The notes below the pieces were generated by a model, which had not been told where the DNA came from, did no database searches, and worked only from the letters and a program-made list of their open reading frames with translations. A stretch of 34,648 bases of DNA from Acidobacteriota bacterium (GTDB lineage Bacteria; Acidobacteriota; Vicinamibacteria; Marinacidobacterales; Marinacidobacteraceae). Position 1 is the stretch's first letter. Each line of letters begins with the position of its first letter. The position numbers and the translations under genes are program-made. Positions 26,598 to 33,689 of the stretch are shown here, one piece after another. Location: the NCBI GenBank assembly GCA_009835985.1, contig VXWI01000107.1:1-34648 (forward strand), given 5' to 3'.

Positions 26598-27551
26598 GTG
26601 CAGAGTTTTCATTCGGTCCCTGTCCGGAAGGGCGGTCTGCTGGCAATTGCAGCCGCGTTGCTGCTTCTCACCGCCGCGCCGGCGCTTGCCCAGCGGGGCG
26701 CGATTCGCGGAAAGATCGTTGATCCGGATGGCAATCCGGTACCGGAGGTCCAGGTCTCCATCGTGCTGCTCGATGGCGGTGGCCGTCCCATTCGGGTCAA
26801 GACCAACGACAAGGGAGAGTTCCTCCGGGCCGGCATTCCGGTGCAGATGTATCGGGTGTCCTTCGAACTCGAGGGCTGGGAGCCGCTGCAGGCGATGGTG
26901 ACCGTCTCGAACGGGGGCCAGAGCGTCATCAACGAAACCCTGCATCCGCTCCCGGAGGGAGTGCTGAGCCAGGCGCAGGCCGACCGGGCGAACGGGCACC
27001 AGCAGGCAGCCCAGGACGCCTTCCAGGACGGCGACTTCGGCCGCGCGGTGACCGAGTGGCAGGGTTTTTTGGAACTCCTCCCCAATGAGGCCCCCGCCCA
27101 CTTCAACCTGGCCGCGGCACATGAGGCCCTGCAGGATTTCCCCGCTGCCATTGAGGCGTACGAACGAGCGTACGCACTCGACGAATCGATGCTCGAGGCG
27201 CTCATGGCGGTTGGCGATCTGCACGGCCGGCAGCGGGAATGGGAGCCGGCACTCGCCGCCTTCGACCGGGCGATGGAGCTCGTCGAAGGCAACGCGGTGA
27301 ACCTCTTCAACTACGCCGTCTACGCGAGCAACGCGGGCAACGTCGAACTGGCTGACGAGTTCTACGGGAAGGCGGCGGAGGCCGACCCGGAGTTCGCCCC
27401 GGCGCACCTGCAGATCGGGATGGCGCGAGCGCGGGAGGAAGATCGCGAGGGAGCGATCGCCGCGTTCGAGCGGTTTCTTGAGCTGGACCCGGACGGAGCG
27501 CAGGCGGTGATGGTGCAGGAGATCCTCGACCAGCTCCGCAATCCGGGTTGA
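26598..27551 (+). CDS. Exported carboxypeptidase-regulatory-like / TPR protein
   Basis: A 317-residue protein. GTG 26598 is chosen because AGGAGGG sits at 26582-26588 and the signal peptide (LLAIAAALLLLTAAPALAQ) follows at once. After cleavage near residue 32 comes a single carboxypeptidase-regulatory-like beta-sandwich (about 33-118: GKIVDPDGNPVPEVQV, NDKGEFLRAGIP), usually a protein-binding or structural domain. About five TPR-like helical repeats follow (130-315, for example AHFNLAAAHEALQDFPAAIEAYERAY). It would act outside the inner membrane as a binding scaffold. Its stop overlaps the start of the next small gene (ATGA). No enzymatic residues are visible. Confidence 0.85.
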   Translation: MQSFHSVPVRKGGLLAIAAALLLLTAAPALAQRGAIRGKIVDPDGNPVPEVQVSIVLLDGGGRPIRVKTNDKGEFLRAGIPVQMYRVSFELEGWEPLQAMVTVSNGGQSVINETLHPLPEGVLSQAQADRANGHQQAAQDAFQDGDFGRAVTEWQGFLELLPNEAPAHFNLAAAHEALQDFPAAIEAYERAYALDESMLEALMAVGDLHGRQREWEPALAAFDRAMELVEGNAVNLFNYAVYASNAGNVELADEFYGKAAEADPEFAPAHLQIGMARAREEDREGAIAAFERFLELDPDGAQAVMVQEILDQLRNPG

Positions 27552-27802
27552 TGAGGGGAGTGGCGGTCGGCGGCGTGCAGTCCGGCGCCATTCCGGGCGA
27601 CGGGTGTGCGCGTTCCGTGCCGGCGCCAGGGCCGCCCGTCACGATCGAAACAATTCAACACACGCGGCCCGACCTGGCGGAGATCGCCGCCCTGTTGCCG
27701 CAAATCGAACGAGTCGCCCCGGATACGGTGCGGTTCGAAGCCGGGGACATGGCGGAGGGTTACGCCATCATCCGTGTCCTCTACCGCAATCTGTCCGAAT
27801 GA
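27551..27802 (+). CDS. Small protein of unknown function between two TPR genes
   Basis: An 83-residue frame whose ATG (27551) overlaps the previous stop and whose stop is followed at once by the next gene, which fits an operon position. The first 30 residues are Gly/Pro-rich and poorly conserved in character. The end is more protein-like: VTIETIQHTRPDLAEIAALLP, then DMAEGYAIIRVLYRNL. No signal peptide or known domain. A shorter form starting later cannot be excluded. Overlapping start and stop codons are the best evidence that it is real. Confidence 0.5.
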   Translation: MRGVAVGGVQSGAIPGDGCARSVPAPGPPVTIETIQHTRPDLAEIAALLPQIERVAPDTVRFEAGDMAEGYAIIRVLYRNLSE

Positions 27803-27816
27803 GGAGACGCCCTGAA

Positions 27817-29484
27817 ATGCCCCGAACGAACCGATGTACCTCGCTGCTGCTCGTCCTTGCCCTGTTGTTCGCCGCCGGCGCGTCGGCCCTGGAGGAGGAG
27901 GAAACCACTGGCACCGATCTGGCGGTGCCCCTCCACGCCAACCTCGGCACGGTCAGCTACCCGGTGAGCGGCGCTTCGGAACTGGGTCAGCAGTACTTCG
28001 ATCAGGGACTCCGGCTGGTGTACGCCTTCTGGATGGCCGAAGCCCGGCGTTCCTTCGACGAGGCGGCGCGCCTCGACGACAACGCGATGTCGCACTGGGG
28101 ACGGGCCCTCGCCTACGGGCCTTACCTGAACCAGGGTTCCCCACCCGAGGACCAACTGGAAACCGCCTGGGAAGCGATCAGCCGGGCCCGGGAGCTGTCG
28201 GGGTCGGCGACCGAGAAGGAACGCGCGATGATCGACGCGCTGGCGGTCCGCTACGCGGAGGATCCGGCGGCGGATCGCGAACCGCTCGACAAGGCGTACC
28301 ACGAGAAGGCCCGTGCCCTCGCCGAGGCCTATCCCGACGACATCGAGCTTCAGGTGCTCGCTGCGGCTTCCTACATGAACACCACCCGCTGGAACTACTG
28401 GGACGACGATGGGAAACCCCTGAATGACGGCACCCTCTGGCTCGTGGAGCAGATCGAGCGCGCCCTGGAGATGGACCCGAACCATCCCGGCGCCATCCAC
28501 TACTACATCCACGGGGTCGAGGCCTCCGACAATCTCGCGCGCGCCGTTCCCCACGCGCGGAACCTGCCCCGGACCATGCCGGGCGCCGCCCATCTCGTCC
28601 ACATGGGCGCGCACATCCTGATCCAGACCGGCAACTACGACGAGGCCGCGGACTTCAACCTGGATGCCGCCGCGGTGGACGAGCTCTATATCGGAATGCC
28701 CGATCAGGAGGGCCGCTACCCGGTTGGTTCGTATCAGCACAACGTCCACTTCGCCTGGTCCGCGGCCCAGTTCGAGGGCCGGAGCGCGGTGGCGCTGCAG
28801 CAGGCCTACAAGCTACGCGACAAGGTGCGGGTCCAGGTGGGTCCCAACCGGATCGAGGAGTCCTCCCGTCCGCAGCTCTTCCTCTCCATTCCGTTGTTCG
28901 CACAGGCCCGTTTCGGCCGCTGGGACGACATCATGAGCGAGCCCCAGCCGCGCGCCGAATACCTCTTCGAGACTGCCATCTGGCACTACGTGCGGGGACT
29001 TGCCAACTCGGCCACTGGAGACGTGAAGACGGCCCGGGAGCACCAGGAGCAGGTCGCCGCCATCGCGGCTGACGAGAACCTCCCCGGGATGGGGCGGGTC
29101 TCGGCCAAGGACATGCTCCGGCTTGCCGCCACCGCGCTCGAAGCCGACATCGTGTCGCGCCACGACGCCCCGGAGAAAGCGATCGCGTTGCTCGAGGAGG
29201 CCATCAACATCCAGGACACCCTCGCCTACACCGAGCCGCCGCCCTGGTACATGCCGATGCGGCAGACCCTGGGAGCGGTTTTCCTGGAGGCCGGTCAGCC
29301 CGACCACGCCGAAGTGGCGTTCCGGGAGGATCTCCGCGACTGGCCCGAAAACGGCTGGTCGCTCTTCGGACTGCTCGAATCGCTCCGCGCCCAGGGCAAG
29401 ACGGACGAGGCCAATCGGGTGCAGCGCCGCTTCCTGCGCGCCTGGAGCCGGGCCGACATCGTCCTCACCGCCGCCCGCTTCTAG
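27817..29484 (+). CDS. Exported TPR protein
   Basis: A 555-residue protein with a signal peptide (SLLLVLALLFAAGASA) and many TPR-like helix pairs through its length. The first repeat region, GQQYFDQGLRLVYAFWMAEARRSFDEAARLD with SHWGRALAYGPYLNQG, is characteristic of a broad uncharacterised family of large periplasmic TPR proteins. A central PGAIHYYIHGVEAS and HMGAHILIQTGNYDEAADFN stretch is also typical. No catalytic motif is seen, so a scaffold or substrate-binding role is the most that can be said. ATG 27817 has GAGGAG about ten bases upstream. An in-frame ATG at 27799, overlapping the previous stop, is an alternative start adding six residues. It is the last gene of this three-gene unit. 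Confidence 0.85.
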   Translation: MPRTNRCTSLLLVLALLFAAGASALEEEETTGTDLAVPLHANLGTVSYPVSGASELGQQYFDQGLRLVYAFWMAEARRSFDEAARLDDNAMSHWGRALAYGPYLNQGSPPEDQLETAWEAISRARELSGSATEKERAMIDALAVRYAEDPAADREPLDKAYHEKARALAEAYPDDIELQVLAAASYMNTTRWNYWDDDGKPLNDGTLWLVEQIERALEMDPNHPGAIHYYIHGVEASDNLARAVPHARNLPRTMPGAAHLVHMGAHILIQTGNYDEAADFNLDAAAVDELYIGMPDQEGRYPVGSYQHNVHFAWSAAQFEGRSAVALQQAYKLRDKVRVQVGPNRIEESSRPQLFLSIPLFAQARFGRWDDIMSEPQPRAEYLFETAIWHYVRGLANSATGDVKTAREHQEQVAAIAADENLPGMGRVSAKDMLRLAATALEADIVSRHDAPEKAIALLEEAINIQDTLAYTEPPPWYMPMRQTLGAVFLEAGQPDHAEVAFREDLRDWPENGWSLFGLLESLRAQGKTDEANRVQRRFLRAWSRADIVLTAARF

Positions 29485-29487
29485 CCA

Positions 29488-29558
29488 GGAACGCCGGCGC
29501 GGGCCGGCTTCGGCCATCCCCGCGACCCGCAAGGCTTGGAACGCCGGCTTCAGCCGGC
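29488..29558. repeat. Two REP-like hairpins at a 50-base period
   Basis: The string GGAACGCCGGC occurs at 29488 and again at 29538. Each copy is followed by a four-base loop and GCCGGC, making hairpins at 29493-29508 and 29543-29558. The loops differ (GCGG and TTCA) while the stems are kept, and both units continue into CCGCGACC. This pattern of conserved stems and variable loops is that of small extragenic palindromic repeats. Confidence 0.55.
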
Positions 29559-29638
29559 ACCGCGACCGAAGGCCGCGAAAACCTCGCCGCTGCCTGCCCG
29601 GCAGGTGACGTTGAGACGGTGAACGAGCTAAAAGCAAT

Positions 29639-29661
29639 GGCAGCGAACTTGGTTCGCTGCC
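29639..29661. repeat. Perfect 10-base inverted repeat with 3-base loop
   Basis: GGCAGCGAAC and GTTCGCTGCC flank TTG, giving a perfect hairpin in the spacer after the TPR gene. No T-run follows. It is one member of the palindrome cluster. Confidence 0.6.
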
Positions 29662-29680
29662 GGCGTGACCGCGGGGAAAG

Positions 29681-29712
29681 TGTGAAAGGGGGGCTGACGC
29701 CCCCCTTTCACA
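29681..29712. terminator. Perfect 14-base hairpin, possible bidirectional terminator
   Basis: TGTGAAAGGGGGGC (29681-29694) and its exact reverse complement (29699-29712) surround a TGAC loop. The stem is the strongest structure in the spacer between two convergent genes, so termination in both directions is plausible. There is no following T-run, and the G6/C6 core with GAAA/TTTC ends is also typical of dispersed palindromic repeats. Confidence 0.5.
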
Positions 29713-29883
29713 AGAAGACGTCGTCAAATCGGAACTCGCCGTGGCGCGCCTGTGGCGCGCGAGGGAGTTTCGATTCCCGAGTCAGGAGCGGTTGGAAGCC
29801 GGATTCCCGGCTCCAACCCCTCCCGCTCCGGGGCCTGCGTGCGGCTCGCGCCGCACTTGCGGCACTCGGGCGCGAAGCGCCGG

Positions 29884-29965
29884 GTGGTCCCCAACCGGGG
29901 CCGGATCCTGGAGGGGGTTGATGGACGGAGCGAGGTTCGGACTTATGGCCCTGGTTGGGGACCAC
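29884..29965. repeat. 19-base inverted repeat reaching into the kinase gene end
   Basis: The arm at 29884-29902 and the arm at 29947-29965 are inverted copies with one mismatch (18 of 19), separated by 44 bases. The right arm lies inside the last codons of the minus-strand histidine kinase gene. The pair could form a terminator stem at the kinase transcript end, or be the footprint of a palindromic element that supplied the kinase C-terminus (GPQPGP). Confidence 0.5.
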
Positions 29966-32453
29966 TCGTCGACGACGACGAAGACGTCGGTAGGGTGATC
30001 ACGAATTCAGCGCCGTTCCCGACTTCCGAGTTCACCACCAGGGTGCCGCCGTGGCCCCGGACGATGTCGTGGCACAGGGAAAGGCCGAGACCGGTGCCCT
30101 TGTCCGTGTCCTTCGTGGTGAAGAACGGCTCAAAGATCTTCTTCAGGTGTTCCTCGGGTATGCCCGGTCCATTGTCCTTGATCCGTACCTCGATCTCGCC
30201 GTTCTCCTTGCGGCTCGTGACCGCGAGTTCCGGCTGATAGGCGGGGTCCGCGTTCTCGGCGACCTGCTTTTCGAAGGTTGCCTGACAGGCGTTCGTGACG
30301 ATGTTCAGGAATACTCGGCTCAGATCCTGGGGAACGGCCTCGATGGCCCCGACGTTGTCGCCCAGATCCTTCTCGATCGTCATCTGAAACCGGCTGTCCA
30401 CCGCCCGCATCGAGTGAAACGCGAGGGCGACGTATTCCTCGAGCATCGCGTTGATCTCGGTCGGCCGCCGTTCGCCGCCTTCCTTGCGCGCGTGTTCCAG
30501 CATCCCGTAGACGATGGAACTGGCCCGCTTTCCGTGGTGGACGATCCGCTCCAGGTTGCCTGAGAGGTCGCCGCTGATGTCTTCGATTTCCGTGGCCGAC
30601 TCCTCGGGGACGTTCTCCTTGACGGTTTCCAGTTCTTCCTTCAGGTCTTCGAGCAGCTCGCGCGAGATGTCGGCGAAGTTGTTGACGAAGTTCAGCGGGT
30701 TCTTGATTTCGTGCGCGATGCCCGCGGTCAGTTGACCGAGGGAGGCCAGCTTCTCCTGCATCACCATCTGGTCCTGCGCCTTCTCCAGGTCCTCGAGGGT
30801 CTTGGCCAGCTCCTCGTTCTGGGCTTCGACGCGGGTCGCCAGTTCCTCGACCAGGTTGAGGCGCTGCACCTCGAGCGCGTGCTGCCGGAAGACCTCGAGC
30901 GCCTGCGCCATCTCCCCGACCTCGTCCTGCCCCCGGACCTCGATGCGCGTCTCCAGATCGCCGCCCGCCATCCGGCGCATGGCCCGTGACAGGGCAGTGA
31001 GCCGGGCGATCAGGAACCGGCCGACGAAGAGCCAGAGAATCAGGGCCGCGCTGCTGATCCCGAGAACGTTCAGGGCCACCAGCAGGGATCGGCCGAGGTT
31101 CAGGGCCGCCTCCGACTCCTCGGTGGCGGCCAGCGCGTCCACCTCCAAACCGACGGTCAGGCTACCGACGGCACCCTCCAGTGAGTCGGTGATGGATTCG
31201 TTGCGGGCGAGATAGCCGAGCTGGTTCCGGAGCTCGGCCAGATACTCCCGCCGTACCGGGAACGCCCCCTCGCCGGCGAGGCCCAACTCGTAGATCGCGT
31301 CCAGGGTCTGCCGTAACTGCCGGGGGGCCCGGTCGCCGATCGTATCGAGCGCCCGGAAGGTGCCGGCGGTGGCTGCCCGGAACCGTTCCTCCAGCGTTCC
31401 CACCAGTTCCAGGTCATCCTGCACCACGACGTCGGCGATCAGGCTGCCCGCCAGGTTCCCGCGCGCGTCCACGGTGCTCAGCGCGTTCAGATAGAGGACC
31501 TCCACCTCCGCGCCGCGTACCTCTTCGGACGCCGGATCGTCGTCGAACTCCCTGAGACCGGTCGCCATGTAGAAGACCTGGTCGTCGAGCAGGGGACCGA
31601 TGAGTTCGTTGAGCTCGCGGCTCCGGACGACGGTCGCTTCCTGGAGCTGGCCGAGCCGCTCCTGCAGCACGACGCCGCTCTCGACCGAGACCTGGATGTC
31701 CCGCAGGTTGCCGGCGAGGGCCTCGGAGAACTCCCGGAGTCCCGCCGTCCGTTCGGTGACGCCCAGTTCGGACGACAGTTCGATGATGCGGGCGGCGGAC
31801 TCCAACAGGTCGAGTTGAGGGACGGCATCGTCCGGCGCGACCTCGGTCTCGGAGTCCGTCGAGAGCTGCCGATTGCGGGCTTCCGCCACCAGGCGGGGTG
31901 CGGCGGCGGCGAGGCTGGTGGCGAGTTGACCGATCTGGACCGCGTTGGTCAGGGCCGGCACATGCTCCGTATTGATCTCGCGCTGAATCCGGCCGACCTG
32001 GAAGAACGCGACGAGCGCGACGATGCTGGCGATGAGGGTGAATACGATGGCCGCGCCGAGGCCGGCCGCGATCTGGACGCGCAGGCTCTGGCGGAGCGCG
32101 AACTTCCGCCGGAACCAGCCAACCTTCTCCGTCGCAGCGGGCTCGGTCGTGCCAGCCGGCACGGTCGTGGCCGCCGGCTCGGTCGCGCCTGCCGGCTCGG
32201 TCGTGGCTGCCGGCTCGGTCGTGGCGGCCGGCTCGTCCGGCGGTTCCCCGCCGGTTGCTTCCGGTTCGGCGCTGCCCTCGTCGGCCGAAAGGGGCGTCCT
32301 CCCCGACAACGCCTCGCGGAGCGCTCCGACGATCGAGAGACCGCCCGACCCTTCCGGTTCTTCCCTTGACTCCGGCGGCGATTCTGGGGCGGCAGGACTC
32401 TCCTCGGAGTCCGGAGCGCGGTCCTGCCGGTCTTCGGCTTCCGTCTCGGCCAT
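29943..32453 (-). CDS. HAMP-containing sensor histidine kinase
   Basis: An 836-residue membrane kinase. The cytoplasmic N-terminus (about 1-120) is acidic and Pro-rich with six hexapeptide repeats near EPAATT. A membrane segment (about 127-153) leads to a large, mainly helical periplasmic sensor (about 155-465), with a second membrane segment near LLVALNVLGISSAALILWLFV. HAMP follows (RRMAGGDLETRIEVRGQDEVGEMAQAL), then a coiled coil, the dimerisation/phosphoacceptor helix AGIAHEIKNPLNF with H581, and a catalytic domain with FLNIVTNACQA (N box), DNGPGIP and GTGLGLSL. All catalytic motifs are intact. The helical sensor and the adjacent periplasmic binding protein gene, four bases upstream, recall TorS with TorT. 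The fourth-position partner is probably the SpoIIE response regulator. Confidence 0.93.
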   Translation of the reverse strand: MAETEAEDRQDRAPDSEESPAAPESPPESREEPEGSGGLSIVGALREALSGRTPLSADEGSAEPEATGGEPPDEPAATTEPAATTEPAGATEPAATTVPAGTTEPAATEKVGWFRRKFALRQSLRVQIAAGLGAAIVFTLIASIVALVAFFQVGRIQREINTEHVPALTNAVQIGQLATSLAAAAPRLVAEARNRQLSTDSETEVAPDDAVPQLDLLESAARIIELSSELGVTERTAGLREFSEALAGNLRDIQVSVESGVVLQERLGQLQEATVVRSRELNELIGPLLDDQVFYMATGLREFDDDPASEEVRGAEVEVLYLNALSTVDARGNLAGSLIADVVVQDDLELVGTLEERFRAATAGTFRALDTIGDRAPRQLRQTLDAIYELGLAGEGAFPVRREYLAELRNQLGYLARNESITDSLEGAVGSLTVGLEVDALAATEESEAALNLGRSLLVALNVLGISSAALILWLFVGRFLIARLTALSRAMRRMAGGDLETRIEVRGQDEVGEMAQALEVFRQHALEVQRLNLVEELATRVEAQNEELAKTLEDLEKAQDQMVMQEKLASLGQLTAGIAHEIKNPLNFVNNFADISRELLEDLKEELETVKENVPEESATEIEDISGDLSGNLERIVHHGKRASSIVYGMLEHARKEGGERRPTEINAMLEEYVALAFHSMRAVDSRFQMTIEKDLGDNVGAIEAVPQDLSRVFLNIVTNACQATFEKQVAENADPAYQPELAVTSRKENGEIEVRIKDNGPGIPEEHLKKIFEPFFTTKDTDKGTGLGLSLCHDIVRGHGGTLVVNSEVGNGAEFVITLPTSSSSSTSGPQPGP
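32127..32234. repeat. Six tandem 18-base repeats inside the kinase gene
   Basis: Kinase residues 74-109 consist of six hexapeptides of the form E/V-P-A-A/G-T/A-T/E. On the DNA this is an 18-base unit repeated six times with substitutions. Such in-frame repeats can change copy number by slippage without breaking the frame, altering the length of the cytoplasmic tail before the first membrane segment. Confidence 0.8.
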
Positions 32454-32457
32454 CCCG

Positions 32458-33684
32458 TTACCTCAGCGAGGTGAGGGGCCTCAACCTTCCGTTCGCTTCG
32501 ATTCGGGTCAGGAAGACACGGTCCGAGCCCTGCGTATCGCCGGGGCCGTAAGTAAGCGAGAAGCCTCCAAAGTCAAGATTCCGGATCGTGGTGAGCGCCT
32601 CGAGGAAACCGGCCCGGGTGAGTCCCGGACCCGATCGTTCGAGCACCTCGCCCGTCAGACGGCCCGCGATGTATCCCTCCAGCGAGACGAAGCTGGCCGG
32701 CGCTCCCTGCTCCTGCCGCCGGAGCGCGTCGCGGTAGTTACGCACCACCCGGAGTGAGTTGTCTTCGGGGAAGGGGACAACCTGGGTGATCAGCACCCCT
32801 TCTCCGTCCGATCCGAGATCGGCGGCGAGCGCTTCGCTCCCCACGAAGGAGATGTTCATGAGTACCGGGTTGAAATCGATCCGTCTGGCCCAGCGCACGA
32901 ACTCCGCCACCGGGCGGTAGGCCCCGATGATGATCACCGCTTCGGGATCTGCCCGGCGCAGTTCCAGCACCGCCACCTTGACGGCCGTCGTGTTCCGTTG
33001 GTACGCCGCCAATCCGCTCAGTTCCCGCCGCCGCCTGGCGAGCGCCATCTCCACGCCCGTCAACCCTGCATTCCCGTAGGAGTCGTCCTGATAGAGGACG
33101 GCGATTCGGGAAACGCCGAGATCCTCGATGAGCCGTTCGACCATCTCGTCGGTTTCCTGGAAATAGGAAGCGCGGATGTTCACCGCGGTGGGTGCTTCCT
33201 CCGGTTCGCGCAGGAACTCCGCACCGGTGAACGGCCCTATGTACGGCGCGCCGGCCTGGGCCGCCACCGGCTCGACCGCCCTCGAAGTCGGTGTTCCGAC
33301 CGGGCCGATCAGAGCGAAGACGCCTTCTTCCTGAAGCAGTCGGCGGGTGTTCGCGAGCGCCGCCTCGGGCTCATAGCCGTCGTCCAGCGAAACCAGTTCC
33401 AGCGTGCGGCCGTGTACGCCGCCCTGGCGGTTGATTTCGGCGAACGCGGCCTCGATGCCGAGCCGCATGCCCTGCCCGAGGGCCGCGGCCGGGCCGCTCA
33501 GCGCCGCCGACTGTCCGAAGAGGACGCGGTCCGGGTTGACTCCGGGGGTTCGTTCACCGTCCTGGGCGAATGCGGGAGCCAGGCTTCCCGGGACCAGGGC
33601 GGCGGCCAGGCAGAGCATGGATGTCCGGCGCGCCCGGGACAGACGACCCGACACCGGCAACGGTCCCGCGCACCTGGAGCGCAT
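32458..33684 (-). CDS. Periplasmic branched-chain amino-acid-type binding protein
   Basis: A 408-residue type I periplasmic binding protein of the LivJ/Peripla_BP_6 class. The signal peptide (SMLCLAAALVPGSLAPAFAQ) follows a longer basic n-region; a start at the Met at 33618 is an alternative. Family signatures are visible: FGQSAALSGPAAALGQGMRLG, AFAEINRQGGVHGRTLELV, LIGPVGTPTS, RIAVLYQDDSYGNAG and SLEGYIAGR. Such proteins normally deliver ligands (Leu/Ile/Val, amides, short fatty or aromatic acids) to an ABC importer, but no permease or ATPase gene is here. It lies five bases after the phosphatase gene and four before the kinase gene, so it probably senses a ligand for the kinase. Ligand unknown. 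Confidence 0.92.
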   Translation of the reverse strand: MRSRCAGPLPVSGRLSRARRTSMLCLAAALVPGSLAPAFAQDGERTPGVNPDRVLFGQSAALSGPAAALGQGMRLGIEAAFAEINRQGGVHGRTLELVSLDDGYEPEAALANTRRLLQEEGVFALIGPVGTPTSRAVEPVAAQAGAPYIGPFTGAEFLREPEEAPTAVNIRASYFQETDEMVERLIEDLGVSRIAVLYQDDSYGNAGLTGVEMALARRRRELSGLAAYQRNTTAVKVAVLELRRADPEAVIIIGAYRPVAEFVRWARRIDFNPVLMNISFVGSEALAADLGSDGEGVLITQVVPFPEDNSLRVVRNYRDALRRQEQGAPASFVSLEGYIAGRLTGEVLERSGPGLTRAGFLEALTTIRNLDFGGFSLTYGPGDTQGSDRVFLTRIEANGRLRPLTSLR

Positions 33685-33689
33685 AGGCC

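Larger units (their letters stand above)
29485..29942. other. Palindrome-rich spacer between convergent genes
   Basis: No gene is supported in these 458 bases, which separate the TPR gene from the convergent histidine kinase gene. The spacer is unusually rich in perfect or near-perfect palindromes, listed separately, plus CCTGC/GCAGG at 29593-29605 and GTGCGGC/GCCGCAC at 29839-29856. It has the look of an extragenic palindrome cluster and probably ends both transcripts. Confidence 0.6.

Noticed and set aside
29485-29942. CRISPR array in the repeat-rich spacer
   Set aside because: The repeats are few, of different sequences and unequal spacing, and there are no cas genes.
32458-33684. Full ABC amino-acid importer
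   Set aside because: Only the binding protein is present; neighbouring genes are a phosphatase and a kinase.
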